Source of the DNA: RGIG3178 sp963674495
GTDB lineage: Bacteria; Bacillota; Clostridia; Christensenellales; QAND01
Direction of reading: 5' to 3'
Assembly (NCBI GenBank): GCA_963674495.2
Contig: CAXXLG010000002.1
Span: 1,178,001-1,242,000 of the forward strand
Length of the DNA: 64,000 nt
Positions 17,044 through 26,206 of this stretch are shown in pieces. Within the stretch, counting starts at the first letter, position 1. Each line of letters begins with the position of its first letter. Made by a program: the position numbers and the translations under genes. The notes under the pieces are model-generated. The model ran no database searches. It saw nothing but the letters and a program-made list of their open reading frames with translations, and had not been told where the DNA came from.

Positions 17044-18623
17044 GATTTCTCCACCTCCCGATGTGCCTCAAACATGTTTCCTACGCCCAACAGTCCCTTT
17101 GGATCGAACTGTGCTTTCACTTTTTTCATCTGCTCCATGTGTTCCTTGGTGTACATGATGGGCAAAAAATCCGCCTTAAGCTTACCAACGCCGTGTTCGG
17201 CGGATACCGAACCGTTCAGCGATGTGACGGTTGCGGCAAATTCCAAAAATAGTTGCTTGCCCAAACGGTATTCCTCCATATCGTTGGGCAGGATGTTCAC
17301 GTGCAGATGGTTGTTGCCGATGTGCCCCCATGTGGCGGATTGCAGGCCATAATCCTTAACACTTTTCGTGTAGTAGTCCATGATGTGGCGCAGGTGCTCA
17401 TCCGACACCGCCATATCCGAGCCCAGCTTTGTGATGCCGGGGTTCTTCTGCTTGCGCTTGTCGATGAGCAGGTTTACGCTCTCCGGTACCGCATGGCGGA
17501 AAAAAAGCAGCTTGTCCAGCTCGGATCCGTTGCGCGCCACCCATGTATTGTTAGAATCCGAGCCGACGGTCTCCATGGCATTGCCAATGGCAGCAAGACG
17601 CGTCAGCATTTCATCCTCGCTGTTGCCACGCAGCTCAACATAGATGGCGGCGTTGATCCACGGCGCAAGCACGGGCAGTCCGGAAAAGGCCGCGTGTGTC
17701 TGCCGTTGCGTCCGCAGTACATCCAGAGCGTAGGCATCAAAGAATTCCATGGATGCGACGCCTTCGTCGCAGGCGCGCAGCCGCTGTACAAAGGAGACGG
17801 ATTGATCCTGCGAAGGGAACAGACACAGTACGCCGTAGATGAAATCTGGCAGTGGCAACAGCGAAAGTTCCATTTCGCTGATCACGCCCAGCGTGCCGTC
17901 CGAGCCGATGATCAGATCGATGGCGTCCATGTTGTCATCGGCGTAGTAGGCGGATGTGTTCTTGGTCTTGGGCATTTGATAGGTGGGCAGATTCACATGA
18001 ATGGGTTCTCCGCGGTCTGGCTGAAGCGTCAATTTGCGCCCTTGTGCATGGTGTTTGCCGCGCTTGAGGTGTATCGTCCGCCCGTCCATTAATATCAACG
18101 TCAACTCATGGATGTAGCCGCGCGCCGCCTTGTACTTGTAGCTTCTCGCACCCGATGCGTTGCAGGATGCAATGCCGCCAATGGATGCGGTTGTCTCGGT
18201 CGGGTCGGGCGGGAAGAACTGCTCCGGCGCACGGGATAGCGCTGTCAGCGCATCCAGTGATTTCTGCGACCAGTCTTTGGTATCAAACCGGCGGCTTGTT
18301 ATCATCTTGCGCAGCTCGCACAGCGCAACGCCGGGCTGTACGCGCAGGTAGAACATTTCGCCGTCATACCGGCAGCCCAATACACGATTCATACGGTTCA
18401 GGCTCATGATATGGCCGCCGTTTGGCGACGCCGCGCCGGCAAGGCCGGTACGCGCGCCTTGCACGGTGACAGGGATATCGTCTTTATAGCAGGTTGCCAA
18501 AATGGCTTGTATGTCCGCTTCGGTTTTTGGAAACGAGATGCTTTGTGCCTCGCCGACCCGGCGTGATTCGTCGCGCAGGTAGGCAAGGTGTTCATCGGTC
18601 AAGGGCCGTATCAGTTCATCCAT
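17040..18623 (-). CDS. FAD-linked oxidase, D-lactate dehydrogenase/glycolate oxidase (GlcD/LctD) type
   Basis: A 527-residue flavoprotein of the VAO/PCMH superfamily. The N-terminal FAD_binding_4 domain contains PVTVQGARTGLAGAA and GGIASCNASGARSYKYKAARGY. The C-terminal FAD-oxidase domain shows HIGNNHLHVNILP and VSAEHGVGKLK, which carry its metal or substrate histidines. It probably oxidises D-lactate or another 2-hydroxy acid and passes electrons to the adjacent EtfAB. I start at ATG 18623 behind GGAGG; the frame stays open further into the AT-rich leader without a site. Substrate choice is an inference. Confidence 0.85.
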   Translation of the reverse strand: MDELIRPLTDEHLAYLRDESRRVGEAQSISFPKTEADIQAILATCYKDDIPVTVQGARTGLAGAASPNGGHIMSLNRMNRVLGCRYDGEMFYLRVQPGVALCELRKMITSRRFDTKDWSQKSLDALTALSRAPEQFFPPDPTETTASIGGIASCNASGARSYKYKAARGYIHELTLILMDGRTIHLKRGKHHAQGRKLTLQPDRGEPIHVNLPTYQMPKTKNTSAYYADDNMDAIDLIIGSDGTLGVISEMELSLLPLPDFIYGVLCLFPSQDQSVSFVQRLRACDEGVASMEFFDAYALDVLRTQRQTHAAFSGLPVLAPWINAAIYVELRGNSEDEMLTRLAAIGNAMETVGSDSNNTWVARNGSELDKLLFFRHAVPESVNLLIDKRKQKNPGITKLGSDMAVSDEHLRHIMDYYTKSVKDYGLQSATWGHIGNNHLHVNILPNDMEEYRLGKQLFLEFAATVTSLNGSVSAEHGVGKLKADFLPIMYTKEHMEQMKKVKAQFDPKGLLGVGNMFEAHREVEKS

Positions 18624-18707
18624 GGCGCTCCTCCAGGTTCGATATTGCATAAAAAAACACTGTAACAATAATACAATAATTTCGGGGATCGTGCACGGGC
18701 AGAAACT

Positions 18708-18734
18708 ACCAACCCGTTGTCTGACAAGATTGGT
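18708..18734. promoter_or_regulatory. Candidate GntR/FadR-type operator upstream of the oxidase-etf operon
   Basis: A perfect palindrome TTGTC-T-GACAA (18717-18727) fits the T-N-G-T-N3-A-C-N-A pattern of FadR-subfamily GntR regulators, which often control lactate or glycolate genes. Outer arms ACCAA (18708-18712) and TTGGT (18730-18734) extend the dyad asymmetrically. It lies about 85 bases upstream of the gene and downstream of an AT-rich stretch containing TATACT on the minus strand. No regulator gene is in the window. Confidence 0.45.
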
Positions 18735-18888
18735 GTATGAAAATAGTATATTTAAATATTGAATAATTATGATATGATTATAATAATTATGAATTAAATT
18801 ATAAATATATATATGATTTGGTATTGAGGCTATTAAAAGCAAAAAATAAACATGATACCCATTGAGCCTGAAAGAAAAGGAAACGAAA

Positions 18889-19991
18889 ATGATACTGTAT
18901 TTTATCCTGCGCAATGGGATGTACGTCGCCCGCTTCAATGGATGGAGATACGATTGAAAAGCAGGTGCTGGAAAGCATGGGGCTTTCCTATCCCTTTGAT
19001 TATTCGAATAAGCAAGAGGCCATTGAGGCGGGGATGGTGGTTGCATTCGATACGAAGGAAATGATCAACGCAGAAGCGGTTAACGATTTTATCATTGCGT
19101 TGCATAAAAACGAGCCCTGTAGCCTCATCATCGTCAAATACGATGATGAAGACGCGTTGAAACATGTCTATGTGCTGATACAGCAAAATCCGGAATTGGT
19201 TTGCGAATCCATTGGAAACGGGACAAGGGGCACGTATACATTTAATGATTTAACGATTGAGGAGGGTTTCGTCTGCGGGACGTTTGGCTCGGCGAACAGC
19301 AGACTTGCAGCGAACAAGCCGATGGTACCCATTGATTTGACAGATCAACTGAATGATCTATCCAATAATAAAGGCTTACTTTCCTTTCCGAAGGGGCCTG
19401 ATCTTTGGGAATCCAAAAACAGAAACACAGAAAATCGATATGGATTCGCTGGTCGAATTGTTGACGGCGGAGCCCATTTATTTTGCCTGTGAAGCCGAGG
19501 GCATTGGACATAGTATAGATGTAAGGATAAATACCGATGACGATTTGTTGCTTGTTCTTCAGACGGATGGGAGTATCTTCATCAATTTTGAAAATACACT
19601 TTATACCTCTTATTCAAAAGCGATGTACAACAGGATATTTAGCTTAACGGGAATCGATCGGTTTGATTTTAACAGCCTGAACAACGTTGAGTCGATTGCC
19701 ATTGAACGTGAGAAGGAAAATGGCACGGTGCAAACGGTTAATATAGATGACGAGAAAACCAGACATAGGATTACCGTCTTGCTTTCAAACGCAAACGTGA
19801 CATCGCCATGTCCATACTACCGGAATCCGGATATCAGAATGACGCTGCATACGGACGAAGGGGATATTGTTTGCCATCTTCACAGTTCACCGGATGCGGA
19901 TCCCCATTATCATGAGGGAGAGTATATGGTAAACCGGTACCTGATGTTTGAATCCTTAGAAGTCCTGGATTATATACGCAGTCTGCTTTAA
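18889..19991 (+). pseudogene. Frameshifted gene of unknown function (three frames)
   Basis: One coding region seems to run through three frames. It starts at ATG 18889 behind AAAGGAAA (MILYFILRNGMYVARFNG), moves one frame near 18940-18957 (GDTIEKQVLESMGLSYPFD ..., open to 19492), and moves again near 19430-19440 at an AAAA run (DMDSLVELLTAEPIYFACE ..., ending 19991). Each change is what a single extra base would cause. The joined product would be about 365 residues. Alternatively it is two overlapping genes (18914-19492 and 19440-19991). No family recognised. Confidence 0.5.
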
Positions 19992-20127
19992 TAGGTTTTT
20001 TATCTGATACATCATCTATACCCGCCTGCCGCCCCGTGAGGTAAGGAGCTTCGCCACTTTGATCCCGAATTCAGGGGATTGCCTCCATTGAATATGCACA
20101 GCGCTTGAGAATGGCGATTTCTCCATG

Positions 20128-20155
20128 AAAAAGGCCCCTCATTTGGGAGCCTTTT
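20128..20155. terminator. Bidirectional terminator after gatB
   Basis: AAAAAGGCCCC and GGGAGCCTTTT arms around a short loop lie between the rightward broken gene and the leftward gatCAB operon. T residues follow on both strands. Confidence 0.75.
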
Positions 20156-20181
20156 CTATTTCTTGAACGGACAACAAACGT

Positions 20182-21618
20182 TTATCTGCTTATTTCCGAC
20201 AATACCTTTACCAACAGTCCGCGTATCTTTTTTGGATTGGCCTTGCCGCGCGTTTTTTTCATGGCGGCGCCCATCAATCCCGTCAGTGCTTTTTCCTTGC
20301 CGCCTAGGTAATCCTCAACGACTTTTGGATTTTCGGCGATTACCTCACGGGCGACGGTAAGCAGCGCGTCCTCGTCCTCCAGCTGCAAAAGATTCTTTTG
20401 CTTGACGATATCATCCACCGTGTCGCCGGTTTGCACCATCGCTTCGAGCAGCGTTTTGGCACCGCTGGAGTTGATCTTGTTGCCGCACACCAGCGCAATG
20501 AATTTGGCATACTGGTTGGCGTCAAACATCAATGCTTCGCCGTTTGCACCCCGTTCGTTCCACATCGCGGCCAGTGGGCCGATCAGGTAGTTGGACGCGG
20601 TCTTCACGTCGACGTTTTCTTTGAGCGCGCCGTCTAGAAGATTTGTCATCCATGATGTTGTGGCGATCAGCCATGCGTCGTTTTTAGGAACGCCTAAGGA
20701 TGCGTAGCGGTCCCGGCGCGTTTGCGGCATTTCAGCTATGGATGCACGTATACTTTTCAGCCGCTCGTCGTCCACCACGATGAGCGGTAGATCCGGCTCG
20801 GGGAAATATCGGTAGTCGTGGCTGTTTTCCTTTTCGCGCATCGGCGAGGTTTTGCCCGCCGCATCATCCCAATGCATGGTCTGCTGCGTGACGGTTTCGC
20901 CGCTTTCAAGCCGTTTTCTCTGCCTCTGGCTCTCGTATTCGATGGCGCGCACCGCGCTGCGGAATGAATTGACATTCTTGACCTCGGTACGCGTGCCAAG
21001 CGCGCCGCCCTCTTCCCGAACGGATACGTTGACGTCACAGCGCATCGATCCTTCCTCCATCCGGCAATCGGAAATGCCCAATGTGAGCAGCATCTCGCGC
21101 AGCGTTTGAAGAAAAATGCGTGCCTGGTCGGCATTTCGCATGTCCGGCTCGGTCACGATCTCGATCAGCGGTACCGAAGCGCGGTTGTAGTCCGCGCGGG
21201 AATAGGGGCGGTTTTGTAGGTGCACCAGTTTGCCAGCGTCCTCCTCCATGTGTATCTCGGTGATACCGACGGTAAACGGTTTATCCTCGTCGTCCAGCAA
21301 CGTAATGGCACCCTTTTGACAGATGGGCGTGTTGCGCTGGGAGATTTGGTATCCCTTGGTCATGTCCGGATAGTGGTAGTTCTTGCGGTCCATTTGGCTG
21401 ATCTGGTTGATGTGACAATTAAGCGCCAGTCCGGCCTTGACGGCATAGTCCACCACGCTGCGGTTCATTACGGGCAGCGAGCCCGGCAATCCCAAACACA
21501 CCGGGCAACAGTGTGTATTCTCCTCACCGCCGAATGTGTTGGGGCAGGAACAGAAAATCTTGGTTTTGGTGTTCAGCTCCACATGGACTTCAAGACCCAC
21601 GACAGTTTCATAGCTCAT
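20182..21618 (-). CDS. gatB: Asp/Glu-tRNA amidotransferase subunit B
   Basis: The tRNA-binding and kinase subunit of GatCAB, which converts Glu-tRNAGln or Asp-tRNAAsn to the amide form. The 478-residue protein starts SYETVVGLEVHVELNTKTKIF, has the CSCPN ... CCPVCLG zinc-type cysteines, the DRKNYHYPDMTKGYQISQ motif and a C-terminal GatB/Yqey helical domain ending near TRGKANPKKIRGLLVK. The start at 21618 overlaps the gatA stop by ATGA, with GGAGGGG upstream. Confidence 0.96.
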   Translation of the reverse strand: MSYETVVGLEVHVELNTKTKIFCSCPNTFGGEENTHCCPVCLGLPGSLPVMNRSVVDYAVKAGLALNCHINQISQMDRKNYHYPDMTKGYQISQRNTPICQKGAITLLDDEDKPFTVGITEIHMEEDAGKLVHLQNRPYSRADYNRASVPLIEIVTEPDMRNADQARIFLQTLREMLLTLGISDCRMEEGSMRCDVNVSVREEGGALGTRTEVKNVNSFRSAVRAIEYESQRQRKRLESGETVTQQTMHWDDAAGKTSPMREKENSHDYRYFPEPDLPLIVVDDERLKSIRASIAEMPQTRRDRYASLGVPKNDAWLIATTSWMTNLLDGALKENVDVKTASNYLIGPLAAMWNERGANGEALMFDANQYAKFIALVCGNKINSSGAKTLLEAMVQTGDTVDDIVKQKNLLQLEDEDALLTVAREVIAENPKVVEDYLGGKEKALTGLMGAAMKKTRGKANPKKIRGLLVKVLSEISR

Positions 21619-23078
21619 GCTTTCTCCCCTCCCAAAACCGGCGTTATGGTCAGTCCACTGGTGCATTGGTAAGCATAGCCTGCGGACAACACCTTGGCGT
21701 CGTCGCCCCACCTGCCGATCAGCTGCATGCCGATGGGCAGACCCTTCTCGTCCTTTCCGCAGGGGATGGACAATCCGGGCAGGTCGGCTATGTTTACCGA
21801 GACCGTACACATATCCGCCGCATACAATGACAATGGATCGGCGTGCTCGCCAATCTTCCACGCCGTTGTCGGCGATGTGGGGGTGAGCAGAAGGTCGTAT
21901 TTCTGGAAGGCATCGGCATAGTCGCGGCGTATCAGCGTGCGCGCCTGCTGGGCCTTTTTATAGTAGGCGTCATAATAACCCGCGCTTAAAACAAAAGTGC
22001 CCAACATGATGCGCCGCTTGACCTCGTTGCCAAAACCGTGGGTGCGGGATTGTTCCATCATCGCTTCCCAGTCCTCGACGCCTTCGGCACGATAGCCGTA
22101 CCGTACGCCGTCGTAACGGGCCAGATTGCTGCTCGCCTCGGCGCAGGCCAACAGGTAATAGGTGGGCAGGGCGTAGGGCGCACGGGGCAGTGAACAGGGT
22201 TCGACGATGGCGCCCATGCTCTGGTATAGCTTGGCGGCTCGCTCTACCGCGTCGCGGACAGATGGATGGATGCCGGCCTCGAAATACTCGCGTGGCAGTC
22301 CAATGCGAAGGCCTTTCGGATCATCGGACAGCGAAGCGTGGAAATCCGGATTGTCAATGTGCGCACTGGTGGAGTCCCGATTGTCATGGCCTGCAATAAC
22401 ATCCATCACAACGGCGCAGTCCTCCACGGACCGCGTGAACACGCCGATCTGGTCAAGCGACGATCCGAACGCGATCAATCCGTAGCGCGAGACCATGCCG
22501 TAGCTCGGCTTGAATCCGATTACGCCGCATAGGGATGCGGGCTGGCGTACACTGCCGCCCGTGTCGCTGCCCAGCGCAAAGGGAACCATACCGGAGGCGA
22601 CGGCGGCTGCGCTTCCGCCACTGCTGCCACCCGGCACATAATCGATATTATGTGGGTTGTGCGTTTTGAAAAACGCGGAATTCTCCGTGGAAGAGCCCAT
22701 GGCGAACTCATCCATGTTGGTCTTACCCATCATGATAGCGCCCTGATCAAATAGCCTGTCCACCACATAGGCGTTATACGGCGGAACAAAATTTTCTAAA
22801 ATGCGCGACGCACAGGTGGTTAAAACGCCGTCGGTGCACATGTTGTCCTTGATGCCAAACGGAATTCCGTAAAGTGGCGGGGCGCTTTTTGTCCGGTTTT
22901 GATCGGCGCTTTTTGCCGTTTCCAAGGCGGATTGTTCCGTCAAACGGATAAACGCCCGCACCCTGTCGTCCGCCGCTTCAATGCGCGAAAACAGGGAAGC
23001 GACGATATCTGCCGATGTAAAATCGCCGTTTGTCAAACCGCGTTGCAGGTCTTTGAGAGAGAGAGACCATAAAACCAT
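21615..23078 (-). CDS. gatA: Asp/Glu-tRNA amidotransferase subunit A
   Basis: The amidase subunit that releases ammonia from glutamine. The 487-residue protein has the amidase-signature triad: Lys in GIPFGIKDNM (near 76), cis-Ser in PGGSSGGSAAAVASG and nucleophile Ser in GSDTGGSVRQPA (near 175). Length is standard. ATG 23078 follows GGAGGCGG. It lies between gatC and gatB in the usual C-A-B order. Confidence 0.97.
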   Translation of the reverse strand: MVLWSLSLKDLQRGLTNGDFTSADIVASLFSRIEAADDRVRAFIRLTEQSALETAKSADQNRTKSAPPLYGIPFGIKDNMCTDGVLTTCASRILENFVPPYNAYVVDRLFDQGAIMMGKTNMDEFAMGSSTENSAFFKTHNPHNIDYVPGGSSGGSAAAVASGMVPFALGSDTGGSVRQPASLCGVIGFKPSYGMVSRYGLIAFGSSLDQIGVFTRSVEDCAVVMDVIAGHDNRDSTSAHIDNPDFHASLSDDPKGLRIGLPREYFEAGIHPSVRDAVERAAKLYQSMGAIVEPCSLPRAPYALPTYYLLACAEASSNLARYDGVRYGYRAEGVEDWEAMMEQSRTHGFGNEVKRRIMLGTFVLSAGYYDAYYKKAQQARTLIRRDYADAFQKYDLLLTPTSPTTAWKIGEHADPLSLYAADMCTVSVNIADLPGLSIPCGKDEKGLPIGMQLIGRWGDDAKVLSAGYAYQCTSGLTITPVLGGEKA

Positions 23079-23091
23079 TAAACCGCCTCCT

Positions 23092-23368
23092 TCACAGAAC
23101 TTTGGGGATTAAAAATCCCGTGCCGTCGCTCATGGGCGCATTTTGCAGCACACTGTCCTTTGGGAGCGGTACAGCGGGCTCATCCAAGCGCTGAAATGTT
23201 GCTATAACGCCGCCCTCCTGCGTGGGCACGCCATCGGTATCAAGCTGCGCCAAGTAGTTGACAAATTCGAGCGTTTTTTTGAAACTCCTGTGCAAATGCA
23301 CGGAGCTGATCCGGTTCAAAATGAAGGCGCGCCAATGAAGCAAGCGCTTCGATTTCCCGTAATTCCAT
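23092..23368 (-). pseudogene. gatC: Asp/Glu-tRNA amidotransferase subunit C, frameshifted
   Basis: GatC holds GatA and GatB together. The start MELREIEALASLARLHFEPDQ (23368, behind GGGAGG) is a normal GatC N-terminus. The frame is lost at an A7 run (coding strand, near 23274-23280) and the rest of the family sequence (TLEFVNYLAQLDT ... APMSDGTGFLIPKVL) continues in the +1 frame to 23092. Removing one A restores a GatC of about 91 residues. Because gatA and gatB are intact and the gene should be needed, a homopolymer sequencing error is the simplest reading. Slippage is the alternative. Confidence 0.8.
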
Positions 23369-23470
23369 CGTATTACCTCCCAAAGACATCGATTGAATCA
23401 GTGTACCACAAAGAAGCGATATGCGGCAATCATCCAAAGGTTTGCCGCACACCCCCATTGTTAACGGCGC

Positions 23471-24313
23471 CTATTCATCCAGCGCTTTACCCATCTGTTC
23501 ATGGGGAAGGCCAAGGCAAATATCCGCCTGCCCTATAACGCGGTAGTCCAGTGCTTCGTAGAACGCCTGCGCGGTTTTGCGCGCATGCGCATGAATGGTC
23601 TTATAACCTTTTTTTCGGGCATAATCCTCTGCAAAGCCAAGCAAGATCCGGCCGGCACCCATGCGCTGGTAATCGTCTCTAACAGCGACCTGCCGCAGTT
23701 GAACGTTTTGTTCATCCAAAGGCTGCAGATACAGCGTTGCGACGAGTTCATCCAGTATGAACGCGCCGAAGTGCACACAATCTATTTCATGGCGTAGATC
23801 CTCGTCCTTGAGGGTAAGCCCAAGCGCATCGCGCAGAACAACCTGACGCAGATATAGTTCCTTCTCATACGCCAAAGAACCGTATTCGACGGGACGGCAG
23901 CTAAACGGAGCCATGGCTTCGCTCAACTTTTTAGCGCAGCCGGCCACGAACCTGGTGCACAGAGGATGGCTGCTTACGCCGGGGGGAACCGTCGCCCTCA
24001 GATCAAGGCACAGGCAGGTGCCGAAGGCATCTTCAAACCATTTCCCGAACGCCTTCATGATGGTACGCGAGCGTTGCTTTTGTTCTAAATCGGAAGGTTC
24101 CTCGGGCGTAAATCGTTCGGACAATACCATCATGGCACCGCACAGCGCGCCGCAGGTCTGCCCGAGGCCACCCACGCCGCCACCAAACGCGCCGGAGGAT
24201 AGGATCGCGGCCTTTTGCGACATCAGCGATTTATCGCGACAGCTCAGATAAACGGCTTGTGAGCAGTTGAAGTTGCTGTTGAACAGTTCAATTGCTCTTT
24301 CTTCGTTCGTCAT
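23471..24313 (-). CDS. C_GCAxxG_C_C redox protein fused to GNAT acetyltransferase
   Basis: A 280-residue fusion. Residues about 1-140 match the C_GCAxxG_C_C family: CSQAVYLSC near the start, GAFGGGVGGLGQTCGALCGAMMVLS in the middle, then CLCLDL and a late Cys pair. Members are thought to bind a metal or take part in redox chemistry. Residues about 150-280 form a GNAT domain with the acetyl-CoA loop in VAVRDDYQRMGAGRILL and HAHARKTAQAFYEALDYRVIG. ATG 24313 has GAGGTG upstream. The fusion is unusual to me, and neither partner substrate is known. Confidence 0.75.
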   Translation of the reverse strand: MTNEERAIELFNSNFNCSQAVYLSCRDKSLMSQKAAILSSGAFGGGVGGLGQTCGALCGAMMVLSERFTPEEPSDLEQKQRSRTIMKAFGKWFEDAFGTCLCLDLRATVPPGVSSHPLCTRFVAGCAKKLSEAMAPFSCRPVEYGSLAYEKELYLRQVVLRDALGLTLKDEDLRHEIDCVHFGAFILDELVATLYLQPLDEQNVQLRQVAVRDDYQRMGAGRILLGFAEDYARKKGYKTIHAHARKTAQAFYEALDYRVIGQADICLGLPHEQMGKALDE

Positions 24314-24321
24314 GTAACACC

Positions 24322-24882
24322 TCACAAATTTGGTTTACAATAGAGTTCATGGATTTTGGTGCCGAGAATTTCATGGGCATGCGACGGGGTTATCAGAAGA
24401 CAGGTATCGCAGCCCTTGCCCGTGCCACCCAATGCCACCACGGGCGTGCCCTCCGTCAAAAGCCCGGCATCCAATGCCATCGTTGCGCATTCCACGCATA
24501 CTTTAGTACCCTGACCGAACATTTTGAGCGCTTGCGCTATGATTTCAACGGGATAGACACCCGAATACTTGCGGCTTAAGCCGCGTTCCGCTCCGCTCAA
24601 CGCGTGCGTGGCGGACACAAGCTGCGCGCCCGAGGACTGTAGCGATTGAGCAACATCGTCCTTCATGCGAAACGCGTTGGGCTCATGGAATCCAAAGACG
24701 CCACGGACAACGATGACGGGCACGGCGAGAGCCTTTGCTTTGATCGCTTCAACCAGCGCCAAAGCGGTATAGCCGGTGTATGACGCCACCACGATGGGTG
24801 CGCCTAACATGGAGGCTTTTTCTATGGCGATGTCGATACATGTTTGCGTGTTTTCCCTGCCGGGATTCTCAAACGTCTTCAT
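24322..24882 (-). CDS. Stand-alone pyruvate kinase C-terminal-like domain protein
   Basis: A 186-residue protein resembling the alpha/beta C-terminal domain of pyruvate kinase (PK_C-like) without the catalytic barrel. Visible features are the N-terminal NTQTCIDIAIEKA helix, strand IVVASYTGYTALAL, strand VPVIVVRGVFGF and the glycine-rich VVALGGTGKGCDTCLL. Stand-alone copies occur in Clostridia and archaea without known function. ATG 24882 follows GGAGG. It ends nine bases upstream of the fusion gene and is likely cotranscribed with it. Confidence 0.7.
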   Translation of the reverse strand: MKTFENPGRENTQTCIDIAIEKASMLGAPIVVASYTGYTALALVEAIKAKALAVPVIVVRGVFGFHEPNAFRMKDDVAQSLQSSGAQLVSATHALSGAERGLSRKYSGVYPVEIIAQALKMFGQGTKVCVECATMALDAGLLTEGTPVVALGGTGKGCDTCLLITPSHAHEILGTKIHELYCKPNL

Positions 24883-24910
24883 ACAACAATTCCTCCAAAC
24901 ATCAAGATCA

Positions 24911-26047
24911 TCAATTTTGCGGTGCACTGCGGTGTTTGCCGTTGCGGCCGATCACGTCCCGGTATGTACGTCCATTCAGATATGCCCGTACCACGCTCAT
25001 CAGTATCAATGTGACCAATGGCCCCAGCAACAGCCCCCAAAACCCCAGAATGCTCAGACCAGCGTACATCGCGGCCATAGTCATCAGTGGCGGCAAACCG
25101 AATCGAACACCGACAAGGCGCGGCTCCAGCGTTTGCCTGGCGCTGGCGGCGACGATATAGAGAATAAGCAGGCCAAATCCCAAGCCATGTATGCCGAACA
25201 CGATATGATAGACGCTCCACGGCAGCAGAATCAGTCCCGAACCCAGCACCGGCAATGCATCCAACACGGCGATGCAAACGGCGATAAGCAGTGCATACGG
25301 TACGCGCAGTATCAACAGTCCGATGAACAACAGGCCGAACATACATATCATAATCAAAAACTGCGCGCGAATCCAGCCCCAAAGTGCTTTCAACAATGTA
25401 TTGTACAGGCGATACAGTATCAAAAGCCAATTTTTAGGGATTTGTTTTTCGATGGAAACCATCATTTTATCGCGATCGCCCGCAATGAAATAGGTGGATA
25501 GTACCATCACGATGACGAACAGCATCAATGAAGGGAAACGCGTCACCATGCTCAAAAGACGGGTGGCGGTGGCACCAAGCTCAGTCATGATCTTTTGGCC
25601 GATGGCGTTGAGCGCGTTGGTGAGCGCGTCCAGCGTGCCGGGGGATATAAAGGAAGCTTTTTCTTTCCATCCGTCGATGATGGCGGTGATGTGCTCGCCC
25701 AGAAGAGGCAGCGTTTGGGGCAGGCGGGTGGAGAGTTTAATCAGTTCTCCTGTGATGCCGCCGATCAGCAAAGACAACAACAGTGTCAGCATGGAAAATA
25801 CGAGCAGCATGGTTACAATTACCGCCGCCTTGCGCGGGATGCCGCGTTTGATGATCTCGCCTTTTTTGTTTGTAACGACGGATAAGAATCGGATCATCGG
25901 TTCCATCAAGAACGCCAGGACACTGGCGACTAGCAACGGTAATACATAACCGATCAGTTTAAACAACAGGTACAGAAGCGCTAGCGTGAATAACAAGAGC
26001 AACGGCAATTCAAAAGCTTTGTACCATGGTATAGGCTTGCGCTCCAT
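24911..26047 (-). CDS. AI-2E family transporter (PerM/YtvI-like permease)
   Basis: A 378-residue integral membrane protein with about seven hydrophobic segments. It has the typical N-terminal pair of helices, the long central soluble stretch (GELIKLSTRLPQTLPLLGEHI), and the conserved C-terminal ALPVLGSGLILLPW and GLSILGFWGLLLGPL helices of the family. ATG 26047 follows GAGGAGG. Some members are sodium/proton antiporters and some export signals. The direction and substrate are unknown here. Confidence 0.85.
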   Translation of the reverse strand: MERKPIPWYKAFELPLLLLFTLALLYLLFKLIGYVLPLLVASVLAFLMEPMIRFLSVVTNKKGEIIKRGIPRKAAVIVTMLLVFSMLTLLLSLLIGGITGELIKLSTRLPQTLPLLGEHITAIIDGWKEKASFISPGTLDALTNALNAIGQKIMTELGATATRLLSMVTRFPSLMLFVIVMVLSTYFIAGDRDKMMVSIEKQIPKNWLLILYRLYNTLLKALWGWIRAQFLIMICMFGLLFIGLLILRVPYALLIAVCIAVLDALPVLGSGLILLPWSVYHIVFGIHGLGFGLLILYIVAASARQTLEPRLVGVRFGLPPLMTMAAMYAGLSILGFWGLLLGPLVTLILMSVVRAYLNGRTYRDVIGRNGKHRSAPQN

Positions 26048-26206
26048 GTGATCCTCCTCGTGTAATTTCGATTTAGTATTCGAGGAAGAGGCGGTACTCA
26101 TACGGATCACCGGCAACGGGCAAATTAAATCTTGTGGTATGGTGCGCACATCACTGGTTGAAAAACGACCATGAACCGTGTGCGGCAAATGCATGGGCGT
26201 AAATCG

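Noticed and set aside
23266..23290. Programmed -1 frameshift at A AAA AAC in gatC
   Set aside because: The heptamer fits -1 slippage, but the downstream GatC sequence lies in the +1 frame, so this mechanism does not join them.
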